This document shows, piece by piece, positions 36,353 through 50,041 of a stretch of 64,000 bases of DNA. The stretch is from Aphelocoma coerulescens (taxonomy: Eukaryota > Chordata > Aves > Passeriformes > Corvidae): assembly GCF_041296385.1 (NCBI RefSeq), contig NC_091022.1:26369967-26433966 (forward strand). Direction: 5' to 3'. The stretch's first letter is position 1. Each line of letters starts with the position of its first letter. Both the position numbers and the translations under genes were made by a program. The notes under the pieces were generated by a model. It saw nothing but the letters and a program-made list of their open reading frames with translations, was not told where the DNA came from and searched no databases.

Positions 36353-39300
36353 GTGAGTACAAACACGGGCACTCCAAAATTGCAGCTAACACTGGCAAGA
36401 GCCATGCCTTGACAGATCTTAATTCTGCTGAAAAGTATTCCCATAACAGTCTACATAGTTTGTCTTGCTCTGGAGCATTAGAAATGTAAGAAATGCAAGG
36501 AAGACCTTATGGCATCTGAATAGCCAATTCCATTGATCCAGTGCAGGCACAAAGATCAAACCCTTGACTGTCCACTCCAGACTTTGTGAGAAATGTTTGC
36601 CAATAGGACTTGTCAATGGATTTCTAAAGCAGAGGAGATGAATCACAGATATTGTTATTCTGTGGGAAAACACACCAGTTCCCCAGACAAATCACCCCTT
36701 TGCAGTAAGGAGCTGATGTGACACTTCCTTGCTTGCTCATGCAAAGCACTGCTGTGCTGGTGTCTGTCATTAAATGGATGCTTTAACCAGCAATGGCCAG
36801 GAGCTCTCTCCATTGCTCTATCACACAGCAAAGATTGGACCTCTTCTCACAGGAAACCATCCTGGGAACTTCCCTTGAGTTGGTATGTTGGGATGGATAT
36901 TCTGCTACTGGCTAAGGTAATCTTAAATTGTCCAGTGGCAATATAAAAAAAAAAAAAAAATAGGGAACAAATAGAAGTGATCCTCAAAGCTGGTAGACAA
37001 AGTACAGTTCTTATATCTGGGCAGTTCTCAACAAAATCAGCAAATTATCTACTAAACAGGCAGAGGTAAACAGACCTAGGTACAGTCACCTCTGAGCTGG
37101 AACACCACGAGTCCTTCTTCCAGGAATATGAGGAGTTTTGCTACACACATGGAATGAGGATAGGTGTTTGTTCTTGTAGATTGGATGGGAATATGTGAAG
37201 ACTATAATGTAGCACATGAATTTTTTTGTCAGGGCAAAATTTAATGTGTTCTTGAATTTAAAGTATCACACCCTATAAAAGAGATGAGAACTAAAGAGAA
37301 ATGAGAACAAACAATTGCTTACCACAATAGCAACAATAATGCTCTCCACATATGGGTCACATGGAAACAACAATAACAAAATGATAACTAAAAACTTACA
37401 TAATGCACATCATCGGTAATGTTGTCAGAAAATCAATTCAGATAAATTTAAGCCTCATATTGAATTCATTACTTTTCAAAAATATTTCAGATAATCCAAA
37501 ATGGTTATCCATGCCAGGAATGTACTCACAGCTGTATAACATGTTGGTGGGGACAATTTCCTTAAGTGCAGGAAAGGATAGAAAGGAATGCATTTGTAAA
37601 TGTAATGGGCACAGGAAAAGAAAACCTATATATGTAGAGTTGCATTAGATAACCACATAGATATATTTCTGCTCAATTATCCTGACTATGTGCACAATGC
37701 TATCAGCTTTGAAACTATTTGAAACTTTATTAAGTGTTTCACTGTAACATTCACTGCTGCATCCAGGATGAAGTAAAAACATTACACTTCTCCAAGAGGG
37801 GATCCTGGAGGCCATCCAGTTATAAATTTTACTAGGAAAATTGAGAGAAGAAACTGAATGTAGATAACAAAGGTTGTGAAGCACACAACAAAACAGCGGC
37901 CACAAACATTTTTGATGTTGATTTAACAGAAGTTGGTGATCATACTGTTACCAGATACAAGATAAGAAAAGAGAAGTAATCACATTTAATTATCATGAGG
38001 CACCTCTGCATCCAGAGGATTGTAGAGGTCATTTATATATTATAATTTTGTGAGCAAAGAAAATGTGTAGAGGTTTTAGATATGATTGGTCCAGGCTGTA
38101 TTGCCATTTGTGAGAAGGAAAGAAATGAAATAAAGCAAGTTTGACATGCATCAAAGAAGGAATATCTTTCACTATTGTCTCAGGTGAAGAGAGACTTAGC
38201 TGTGGACTGAAATGAGGTCTTAATAATTGGTTTAAACTGTGCTACATGGAAATGGAGAAAATACTTACCAGCACTTAAGGTAGGGCTTTAGAGTACACTG
38301 GAATGTTTGTCTTCTGCCTGAACTATTGGAAAAAATGTATGGATAGTCTTTCCTAGGAATGCAGTCATAGAGGTTCAAAAATATGCTCTAATGCTCCTAA
38401 CAAGTCAAATAAAAATAGAAAGCTTTTCCTTTGCACAGATTTTTAGGCAAAACATAAAAGTAACTCACTTGAGACTTATGCATGTAGTTGTGTGCTCATA
38501 AAATGCAGGTGGTTAAGGAATATTTCTGTGGTTACTGCTACATCGACATTTATACCACAGGTTATTCACATCTGCTACCTGAGACTCAGGCATGATGCAA
38601 AGGATGAATCCTGTACTTGCAATTTTGTATTCAAGAGGAGTTGCTGTGGTCTAGGCATCCTAGACAGCAAGCAAACTTACATTCACAAGCCATATTTATC
38701 TATAAGTATGACACAAAACTGATTAAAAACAAAACAACTGATGGGAACAAAACAGAATGAAATCAGTTGATATTAATATCAACTCCTATAAGTGAAACAA
38801 GATGATTGTAACAGCAAGCATTTAACATTCCTAAGCCTTGCTGTAAAAAGCAAAAACACGATGCTACAATTAATCAAAATATATATTCAAAAGACAATTT
38901 AATCATCATTCTGTTCCAGCAGCCCTAAACGAAGATTTCAGTTAAACAATGATGTATAAACTATATATGCAGCAGCTCTTCTCTCCAGGAAAGGTTCACA
39001 GTACTTGTCTATCATTTGTGTATCCCACCAATGTACCTTTCCTTGCTTTGTGCCATTTCACAGAACAATTATTTTGATTGGTTTTTCTTACATGCACGTT
39101 TTTCTGCCCAGTGCCATGGGTAGCAAGAAGAACACTCAGGCCTCATTCTTCAAACACATTTGAGTTGCTTCCATTGTTAATATTTTTTAGCTTTTAAGGC
39201 AAGGAGTTGAAGTCTACTGAATTTCAGCATTTGCTATAAATTGATTCCATTTAATTAGATAATATTTTTCTGAGCATTTGCTTTAGAAAGCATTTTGAAA

Positions 39301-42300
39301 TTTGACTGTATGTTTCATGTTCTTTCCAGCTTACACAGCTATACAACACTGCATAAATTATATTTGCATTGAAGATTGATAGTTTGGTCTATAAGTTGTG
39401 TATTATTGGAGAAGAGATGCTGTGTAAGTAGGTGACAAAAGCCTGCTGTCACCAGACATCAATCAGTTCTGGATATTGCCAGGCTCCAGCGTGGCTGTCA
39501 AAAGATGGGAAGTGTCCCATATGAGGAGCACTGTGCTGCCCAAAAGCAGAGAAAGGGACAACAGCCTAATAAGAACTCTGTGATTAGAAGGAATTAATAA
39601 TTAATCCCACCTTTTTAATCTTTGCTTTTAAACAGTTAAGCTGCCACTTAGAAGAGGCACATTGTCAGCAAAACCTAATTCTTTTTAATCCATGTGCTGC
39701 CTGCATGACATTCCTGTGGTTTTCCCCACACACACTGAACTCCGAGGCAATGCCAAAGAGACAATATCTTGCTTAACACAAAATCTGTGTTAAGCCTTTC
39801 ACCAAGTGTAATAACTCCTTAAGTATCCATGAAAACCTATGGCAAGCACTTTCTGACATGGGATGATGTCTTTCATTTTGACTTTAAGGCAGAAAATTTG
39901 GTCAGCTCGAGATATTCTGTATCAAAAGTTGAGACAGAGCATCCATTAGCATTGCTCCACTGAACTTCATTGTTTGGCTGTGAAACCTCTCACTGATGAC
40001 AATTTATACTGCATTTGCAAAGGTAACAGTTACCTCTAATGCCATTTTTCCTTTGTTCTGATGGCTTTTTTGATCTCTTACCTTATTGAAAAATCCTGTG
40101 ATTTTAAGCAACACGTAGTTAACAGCAAAATGTTGTAAAAACATCTCCTTTGGTTATGTCAAAAGTCCCCTGTACACCATATCCAGCATCTACAGGCTGA
40201 TAACAAAAAACATGTCAAGTGCAACATCTCTAAGCACTGGACAGCTCTTATTTTAATAGTATTCATAAATGGGGGCTAATTTAAGTGCATTGTATTGGAC
40301 TGATAATGGAGTCTCAGTTATTGCTCATCTCTAGAAGCATCTATTGATATGTAAAGCAAAGACATTAGCCATGTAATTAGCCTGCAGCATAACTATCATC
40401 CTTCACTCAATCATTTCAGTTCCAACTGCCCAAACAATAGTAACATTTCACAATGTTTTCACTTCAAATAGCTGGTGCCTTAATCATAGTGTGAATTTCT
40501 TATGAAAAGCTCCCACAGATAGTGTACATCATGCTGAGAAAATGAGTTTAAGTACAAGAAACCGATTAAAACTCTAACAATCTCCTAAGGACAATTTGTT
40601 AAAGGGGTTTTGTTACTTTGCATTAGCTCTAAAAATAATCTAGTTCTTTATTAAAAGGTTCAGCACCTTAATAACTATTTAAGATTGTATAAGAATAATC
40701 AATGTTTTTCTCTTTGTTAGATACATACACTTATATTAAATAGAAATGTGATTTTACTGTTAGTTTTAATATTTCCACACATTTCTATTTTATTATTCAT
40801 GATTCTGTTCTGAAAGCAAAAAAAAAAAAAATAATCACTCTAAGCAATTATTGGAAAAATATGAGCTTATTTTAGGATGGAATTTAAACTAAAAGGACTT
40901 CTATGGTGTTTTCTGACATAGCAGAGCCTTATATTCTAAGACTTGTGTATCCCATCTTCCTTTTTTCCTATATCCTTGCATTGATGAATGTTGTTTTCAG
41001 GATATAGTAAGTTTTACAGGTTTTGTAACATATTCCCTAGCTATTTTAACCTATGCCCACAGTGTCAGTTAAGGCTGACTTTGAAGGTCACTCTTTGGCT
41101 TAGACAGGAGCCATCCATCCCTCCCTGTCTATGCATTTATTGGTATCTAGAGATAGAAAAGATCCCCACTGCTTCCTAGCAATGATCTGCCTCAGGCAGG
41201 ACAAGCAAACCTGTTCCTGCCTCCCAATGCATTTTGTAATCATGGGATCTTGCCCACACAGGGCAAGAAAGAATGGGCTTGTGGAAAGGTTTATCTCAGA
41301 TCTTTGATTCTGCAAGTCTGAGCTCAGAACAAGCTGTTACCAGGAGACAGTGCAGAGATTTGTAAGTTGAGTTGAGGATGAGCTCAAGATTGTAAGGTCA
41401 GTCTAATGTATTCTAAGTCCCTTTAGTGTCTGAAACCCAAAATTAACTGTTCAAAGGGACTCCAAGAACAACCTCATGTATCAGGTATTGCAAGCAGTAT
41501 TTAGTTTCTCTGTAAAGAGCATCCTTAGATGCAATCTGACACAGAAAGGTATCACTGGGGGGAAGGAAAAAAAAAATAAAGACAGGGGAGGATTGGGATC
41601 CAGAAAAGCCAAGACAGTTGCTTGGAGCCAGGGAAGGCTCAGAAAAATTATTTTCTCCAGCCGTATCACAGACATTCTCCTTTGTATTCCACTCATTTAT
41701 CTAAGGAACAGTAAAGTGAGCCTTTAAATTTATTCTCTTTCCACATTCAATTCTTTTTTAGCATTTCATAAAAACATTTAAATCTTTTTCTCAAACATCT
41801 TTACTTGGGGAGAAAATAATTGGAAAACTACCACAATTTGCAAGAACAGTCTACATAAATTTACCTCAACATATTATGTAAAATGACTGAATACCTCAAA
41901 GTTTCACTGTTTGTTAGCTGGCAAGATTCCAGTGCTGTTCCAATAATTTCTATTCCAATAACAGTATAATAAATAATTTTACTGAGCTAAGATGGAACTG
42001 AAGTTGTGTGCACTTTCATGAAAATATGATTACCTTAAAATCAAATATGAGATTTCAAACTGAACATATGAATAAGAGCTTCAAATATGAGGCCAGTGCC
42101 TGGTAGGGACCCTAAGAGTAATGAAAGTGAAATAGCCTGTATATTGTATTATCTTTACAGTAATTTGGAGACCCAGTTTTATGGATAGAATGGCAAAACA
42201 GCACAGGAAAGTGTGAATTAATTAATCCAAATGATAGTGCAGAAGGTACTCTCCGACCTAAGCTGCAGATAATGAGAAAAAAACAGGCGATTGCACTTCT

Positions 42301-42590
42301 TAACTTGCCAGAGTCCCAAGGTGAAGCAGGAGTAGAGTTCTCAGTTGCTCAGGGAAACTTTGTGCAAGCCCAAAATGGAAAGGGCCACTGAAGTACTGCG
42401 TGCTGGACCAGCTCCATTTGTTTAATTTAAGGGAGACAGCTGCTGCGATTTACATAAATTGTGCTTTATTGATCCACAGAGATTCTTGTGGCAGCTTGCC
42501 TTCCCCCAGAAAAAAAAAGAAAAGGATGCCTTGTCATCCTCCCTGTGTCTTAGAGGCAATGCTGCACCAGAAGAAATATTGAGCAGGTTT

Positions 42591-42622
42591 TTGCATTAAC
42601 TCAGAGTTTAGAGTTAATGCAA
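42591..42622. repeat. Perfect 12-bp inverted repeat, 8-nt loop
   Basis: TTGCATTAACTC (42591-42602) and GAGTTAATGCAA (42611-42622) are exact reverse complements around AGAGTTTA. This is the longest perfect hairpin noticed in the window. Pairing can be extended by two G-U wobbles in RNA. The fold is too short for a microRNA precursor by itself. A palindromic factor site (the GTTAAT words resemble HNF1 half sites) or chance are alternatives. Confidence 0.93.
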
Positions 42623-44298
42623 GGACTAATCCAGGTTAGGGAAGTTTGAAGAGGTGCGGTAGCAGAGCTTAGGTTTGGGTTTCACATGGGAACAAAATAC
42701 CTCAGAAATAGAGACTGGAGAAAAAGCATGCTGTAAAGCATGTAAAAAAGCAGGATAAAGGTAGGAAAATGCAATATTCGTGCATGACCTTGGTTTTCTT
42801 CCTCAGCAATTTTTTTAAAGAGAGGAATTAGTAGATTTTTGGGGGACTAGGGTAAATATAGATGTCTGAGGGCAAGGGGTAAAGCATAAAGGAAGGCCTG
42901 GAGGATCCAAGTTTTCATGTGAGCTGCCACTTCAATATGTGCATTGCAGGAGACAGGTAGGATAAATTAAACAATGTTTGTACAGTGTTGTGAAAATTGC
43001 AAATGCTGTAAGAGTGCTAAGAATTATTATTAGGTACAAGATATATGCAAAGAGCTCTGTAAGACAAAAAAAAAAAAAAAACCACCAGGAAACACCAGCT
43101 AACCCAGACATTCTAATTAAACACCCCTACTTCTATCAGGTACTCAAACTTGTTTCCATGCCAATATCAGCCTCTGGATTAGCCATGGGCAACTACTGGG
43201 AAACAGCTAGAGTAGAAAAGGAAGAAAATAAAATGTCTATTGAGCCAGAGGGTGTTGGGAGAAGAAGAAGAGGCACTGGAGAAATGCAGCATGATCCTCA
43301 GGCAGAACACTCTGAGTGCTCTGCCCACCCACCGCCCGCACTTTGCTGTGGGCTAAAACCCAGCTCAGTCCCAATGCAGCCAATAGAAAATGACTTTTGT
43401 GACATCCTAAGGTTAACCTAACATTAATTAAACCATCACAGTACTGCACTATTATCCCCTTTACTTATTTCTTTTGTGGATTTTACTTTTCCTTGAGAAA
43501 TAGTCATTTCCAATTAGAATTTCGAAACAAATCTGAATGTCAGAACTCCCCAAGTATGAATGTCATCTTTGTTTAGAGGCTGGAAGGAAGAATTGAAAGC
43601 AGAGATGTCCTTGAGCACTAAAATTAGCTGAGATACTAAACTACCACAGGAACCTGAACATGGCATTAGACCTCAAACTGGCTAAATCAGGATTGTTGCA
43701 AAAGAACATTCCAGGGCTCGCTGCTTCCCTGAAAGCCACGGGCTGCGTGTGGTGATCCCTTGCAGTGCTGAGATTCCCAGGTGAAATCAGACCCTGGCAA
43801 CTGCAAATCCAACACAATCAAACCATCAAATGCCACATACAGCCTTCAGTTTTTCCCATTCCCACAAATACTTTACCAGTGAGGATTTCCTTCTCCTGCA
43901 ATCTCTGCTCTGATGCTTCAGGACCATGTAAAAGTTTGTGGACTTGAGGGATTTCATGCAAGTGGCTAAGAGTGAGTCCCTGCTCTTTCTAAGGTTTTTG
44001 TGCAAATGCCACACCTCTGTGCAGGGGATGCAAATCAACCTTCCCAGTCAAGGACCAGCTGCCTACATGGCAATTTCCCTACCATAACTTGCTGCACTGA
44101 AAGATACTTTAGATAGATGACCAAGTAACACCTTCATGCAAAACCTGAAGTAAAGAAACATGGATCCCATCATCCATGTTCCCTCTGAGGTAGTATTAAA
44201 TCAGCTGTATGATTATTCATCTCCATCTATTGTTAGACACTATGCTTTCTTCCTACATTTGCCCAAGAAAATTATAGTACTGGTTATTAAGCAACAGA

Positions 44299-44319
44299 TT
44301 TTTTTTTTTTTTTTTTTTT
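44299..44319. repeat. T21 homopolymer
   Basis: Twenty-one T residues in a row. On the minus strand this would be a poly-A, but no retroelement body is recognisable next to it. Confidence 0.92.
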
Positions 44320-44998
44320 GCCAAAGGGCACAGAACAATAAAATGCTTTTTTTTATTTTCAAATATAATTGTTTCTGTTCAGAAGCGAGTGTGTTTATAA
44401 ACATGTTTCCATGTGAACTGGATCAAGAAAACTACCCTTTCTTCTTTCATCTCAGCCTTCAGGAAAAGTGAGAACTGCATCAAAGATGGGGTTTAACATT
44501 TCAGTAAAGTCATTGCAGGCATTTTGAATATTTCCATATGGTTAAGTTTGTTCAATATTTCATAAGTATTACAGAGGTAGTGCTTTGTACTGAATGCCAG
44601 AGCTGCACACTTAGAAAATGGCAGTAGAATTTAACAATATTGCTGCATACCATAGAGGTAAGCCTACATTCACTACTCCAACATCTCACTTTTCCATCCT
44701 TCACTCAAAGCAATTTAACACAGAAAAAAAATAAATCATTGAGATGCAATGAGGAAAAATACATCAGTCATCTAACAAGAGGACTGTCACTACTGCACAA
44801 TGTACAGACAATTTGCCAGAGTCAGAGGTGACAGAAAATTAAGAAATATAAAAACACAACTAAAAGCACCAGGTAGACCTGAAAAGGCACAAAATAAATC
44901 ACTTTTTCCTGCTGACGTTGACTGAACCATGAACTTTCTTACATTTGGAATTTTACAGAAGGGAATAGATCTTGAGGTGTCATGCACAGAAGCTGAGT

Positions 44999-45040
44999 TT
45001 ATTCCACCTTAAAATTTTTTTATTCCACCTTAAAACTTTC
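44999..45040. repeat. 21-bp tandem repeat, two copies
   Basis: TTATTCCACCTTAAAA occurs at 44999-45014 and again at 45020-45035, giving a 21-base period. A third partial start, TATTCCATGA, follows at 45041. This is a local duplication without a visible role. Confidence 0.9.
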
Positions 45041-48000
45041 TATTCCATGACTCATCTAGAACAGCCAATGCTGCAGTACCAACAGCAGCAGTTTTAAGCA
45101 ACTCCAAGGTTTGGAATAGACAAGAAACATGGAATTGTTTACTACAGTTTGGGCTCTAATAATTACCAGGATAAGGGAGATGAACAAAGTAGAAGCTACT
45201 CCAAACACAGAACTCTGGGTTAAGCAAAACTTGTCTTTCCCATTATAACAAGACATTATAATCTGCACAATACAGGTTTTCTGGACTAAGGAATCTGGTT
45301 TTTTTGGTTAAGGGCTTCTTACTGTCAGTGTCAGGGCTTGTTGCTTTGGAGAAAATCCCCCTTCTTAAAATAAAAAAGGTTGGTTTTGACATGCAAAATT
45401 TGTTTTTCAACTGATAAGAAAAGTCACAGAAACGCACAATATTTATAACCTGGGGATGTCTGCAATGAAAGTGCAAGTAGAGGTGGCATAAAGAAATTTC
45501 ATTTTAATATAAAAGCAAACTAAAATATTATAAACTGCACAAAACCAAGCAAAACTTTCTTCGCCCCAATAAAGTATGAGGTGGAGGAAATCTGTCAGGC
45601 CTTCTGATACATTTTCTTGTAAATGAACATTTTTACTGACTAGAGATATTTATGTATGCAAGTATAGCAGAATAATTAACAGTACAGAGTAGTAACATGA
45701 GTGTGTACAAAACTGCCGATTAAGATTCCACACACAGTCCTGATTACTGACATGGGAGAGATTCTTATGACTTGGAAAGTTCAACAAGAGAGTTCTTTAG
45801 TAATAGAAATTGTATAAAATAGACAGTATTTAAATATTTCTTAAACTATTGCCAGGATCTATAATGACAAGAGGCTTTAGAATTTTAACTTCTCTGTTGT
45901 TTGGTTTACAACCTCCCCCAAATACATTTACTTATGAAGCTATTTATCTTTCTATCAATCAACCTATTTGGCTTATGGTGGTGGTTTCACATTGTTAATG
46001 TATTTCACAACTCAGGTATTTGGATACCCAATTGTACAAAAGACTACTTTCAAACAGTTAAATCCCCAAAAGAAAACAGGATATGAGCCAAAAAATTTTA
46101 AGTGAGATGAACCGAAGCCTGGAATACATCTGTGTTTACACATGGTCTGTTAGTCTGCAAATATATGTGGGCAACTGTGCACACCTAATTCCACAAATCT
46201 GAGTTCATAAATTCATTTCCCTCACTCCCAGCTGACACTGTCAATGCATTCTTTAGTCTTTTTGCCGAAAGAGGATCAAGTGTGCCAACCACAAGAGTGA
46301 CTTTCGAGGCTGCAAACACTTTCCAAGGGAAAGGGACTGATAAAACTGCCTGACTTTGCATATGGTAGGAAAACAGAAGATACCAAAGGTTATTTACTCT
46401 TGATATGTTCCACATTTAAAAGAACAATCTTAAGCCCATTGCCTGTCCCTTGAGCCATCTGGTCCCCCCATTATTAATTGTACTACCCGACCTTCACAAG
46501 AGAAGAAAAATATTGTTGTATCTTCTTTTATCTTGTCTTATAATAGGAATCATGTTTCATAGTGTTGAAATAAATTACTTGCACAGTGATCAAACATCTT
46601 AGCTTCGTTTCAGCATTTAATCACCCGTGAAAGCCTTTTATTGCTTTGTATACTCCAAAGTCATGAACATTATTTCCTATCTATTCTATGGAAAGTATCT
46701 TTCATTCTATTTTTCAATTACATCTTAAATTCTATCATTCTTCTAGCAAGCACTTTGATATAATCCTACTGTATGAAAGATCTCTGTTTCTCTAGTATTT
46801 ATTTCCCTTTAAAATGTTTTTACCTATTGCATGGGAAAAGAAAAAGCCAACCTAAAATGGCTAAAATAATACTAATTTCATTGATACTGCTTTATTTCCA
46901 CTCAATATATACATTAAAAAGCCTCAGAAAAAAATAATAAATAAAATCAATGCATCACCAGACGGTGGTTGTTCTAAAATCCATTATGTTTTCTAGGCTG
47001 CTTGTCAAAGCATCACTGCTATTTTAAAACAATAGTCCTGCATCAATTCTGCCTGAAACTGTCACCAAGTTTATGGATGTATCAAACAATCATTTAGTGT
47101 CACAAACCTCAGTATGGATTGTGCAACATACATAGAATTTTATTTGGTGAGCTACCTCAAACTCCTCTTTGAAATATATAAGGAAATTCCCCATCTTTAC
47201 AAATTAGAGAAAAAACCCCACACTTCAAGATTTTTAATAGCAAAATACACACACACAAACCAATAGCTATTCTATAAAGCCAGATTAAGAGAGATATAAT
47301 GAAGAGAAAACATTTATTGAAAACCCAGTGAGTCTGTGTGTCATCATCAGGGAGTTTTATATTGTATCCTACAAGTATTAGTCCAGCTGAAATAAGTGTA
47401 ACAATTTACAGTGAGAGAGGAGCTATCAAACCAAAGCCTGATCTAACATATGTGACAAAGCCCTGAACAACTCTAGCCAACTTTTAAGTTGGCCCTGTTT
47501 TGGGGAGGAAGCTCGTTCTCAGAGGAACACCACCTTTTCTATGACTCTCTTCATCCATAAAACACAGAATCAAGAATACTTATGAATATATTAATTCAAA
47601 CCATTCATAATAAACTTTTCAGAAGTCCTAATTTTCAAATAAGTCAAGCTCTGGGACAGTCTTCCAGTAAAAGCATTGGTGGCAAAGCAAAATAACAGTT
47701 TCAAGATGAAGTTTAAAAACTTACTGCCTCATCAGGCACCTGCAGTAATGCAGGACTGGCACAGATGAAACAATATTTCCCTTACACTTTAATCTTCAGT
47801 GTTCCTATGTTTGATTGCAAGCCTTTTCAGTAATCAATCACTATATATTCTTTTATAGAGAATATAAAAAAAATCTGATAGGTGAACAAGAAATATTCAC
47901 CCCTTTTGTATCTTCATCTGGTTTAAATTAGGGTTGAACAGAAAGATCAAAAATTTCACTAAATGGGTAATAGTTCACTAATTTCTGATTGTGAAAATAT

Positions 48001-50019
48001 GAATTAACTTATTTCACATCTTATATAAATTCACTTTTATTGAAATATGGTGGCAGTGAATTTGGATGCTGAATTCTAAAATAAAACAAATGTTATTTCT
48101 GTTACAGTAGCTTTTTCTACCCCCTGAGAATTTTTCCATTCTCATCGGCTTCATAGATTATGAGTTTTTAGATAGTAGTAAAGCTTCCTAAACATAAATA
48201 TGAGAAAACAGTAGAAAAAGAGAGAATAAATAAACAGCATCTGTTTGGAATTATTATTTAGCTGATAGATTTTGATCTTAAGCAAACGGGGAAAAATGCA
48301 GACTCTAAAATGAGGAATGTTTGAGAATCTTAGTTATTTACTTGTCCCACCTGAGGCTGGGGATCTTTTTCGTTGAACATTACTGAGAGCACACAAACAT
48401 TATATTGATTTCAATTAGAAAATCATGTGAATAGATCTGTCACCTTTGACGACCTTTCACTGGAACTTTGATTGTTGCATTATGAGCTGAAACTGCACAC
48501 ATTATTAGAGATAATACTCAAGTAAAAAAACCACATTTATTCTAAAGACAGCTGAACTTATTTGCAATGGTGTTAATAACAGTATCAGTTAGGTTATCAG
48601 TATTATCAGAAAATAGTTGTCTCAAAGTGAAGGGGCTTGGAGTTTTTTTACAATATATTTCAAAATAAACATTTCTCAGTAGAAGATAGTTAAGAATTCC
48701 CTCACAGTCCTGAAGTCTGTAGAATTCCACACCAAATTTTCTAAAGCTTTCATCCCATGTCAGAATACAACACCAAAGCCCAGGCTAATCTGCTCTGGAC
48801 AGCCTAGAAAGACAAACCTATAAACCACACTCCTCAGACTCTCCACTGTGACCTTCAGCCAAATGGCCAGCACCACAAATCCCCCGCTCCAGCTTCAGCA
48901 AGAAATGAAGCCACACTCCATTCAAAACTCCACAAAACTCCTGATTTGGCAAATGTTCTGCCTCTCTCCAACCACCACAGATGCCCTTTGAACTTCAGTC
49001 CTTGCTGAGCCAATAACCAGAAGAACCAGAGTATCTCATTTGCTTCTCCTGTTCTGTTCAAGCAATTGCAACACACGCTGTCCTGTTTATATTATATCTA
49101 GATTGGCAAAGTGGGAAGGCTACAGATGAGAATCTCACTGAGGAAAATGAACTAAAACACTGCTATTTTTAATCTCTCTATATATTCCCTGCCTGTCCTC
49201 ACAGATTCTGTATCTGCACATAACAATGTCTTCTTTTGTCTCTTACTCGACCATAGACTTTCCTCCCTGAGGCCTGCCCTCCTTTTTTTTCAGAATTTGT
49301 CAGTCCTGCCTATACACAGCCTGTTCTGGCTGGGTTAGGCACAGCAGAGCCAAGGCAGGCTCAGCACTAAGCTCCCTTTTGTCCAGCTGCCTCCACAACA
49401 CAAAGGGAGCTCCACAGTCAGGTTTGATTACACCAAATGCCCACTGGTGCAGGTTCCTCTGCTAATCTCCACCCAGACAAAAAGAAGGGGTTTAATCCTT
49501 GAAATCCTCTTAATGACCTTCCAAAGACATGGCCATCAGTCCTGCAGTCCCTCAGGCAGAATGCTCTAGGTTTAAAATCTTTCCAGATAACTTTCCATAA
49601 TGTTAACTGACACCATAAAAATATTGTAATAACTGTAATATGGTAACTGGCAGTACTAAGAGGAGAAATAATAGCTTTTCAGGCAAACATTAAAGTCAGG
49701 GCAAGTTAACTCAGTCTGAGTAAACAAATTGTATAAAAGTCCAATTTTTGTGCAATGAGTCCTACTGAGCACAATTTTTCCCATTAGTCACACAATAATT
49801 ATGCAACCACACAGCAAACAAACCTCAGCCTTTCCCTTTCTTCTGTCTCAGTTGCTGAGGACTCATGAGGATACGGACATTATTGAGTAAAAGCATTAAT
49901 CTCTGAAAAAGCATGTTTGTAATGCTCATTTTGTCCCATGAAAGAAATATGAAACCAGAAATTACCAATAATTTCACTGTGGAAGCACAGGAAAGTATTT
50001 GTGAGGTACACCACACACA

Positions 50020-50041
50020 GTGCTCTGAAGGATCAGAGCAC
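50020..50041. repeat. Perfect 9-bp inverted repeat, 4-nt loop
   Basis: GTGCTCTGA (50020-50028) and TCAGAGCAC (50033-50041) pair exactly around AGGA. A tetraloop hairpin is possible in RNA, but no transcript is evident. Confidence 0.9.

Noticed and set aside
38268..38317. Possible ~50-base minus-strand exon with good splice sites
   Set aside because: Two of three frames have stops, and no neighbouring exon was found. At most it is a non-coding RNA exon.
42978..43421. 147-codon frame with basic and acidic patches
   Set aside because: It includes an A16 homopolymer and AT-rich filler and has no domain or splice borders.
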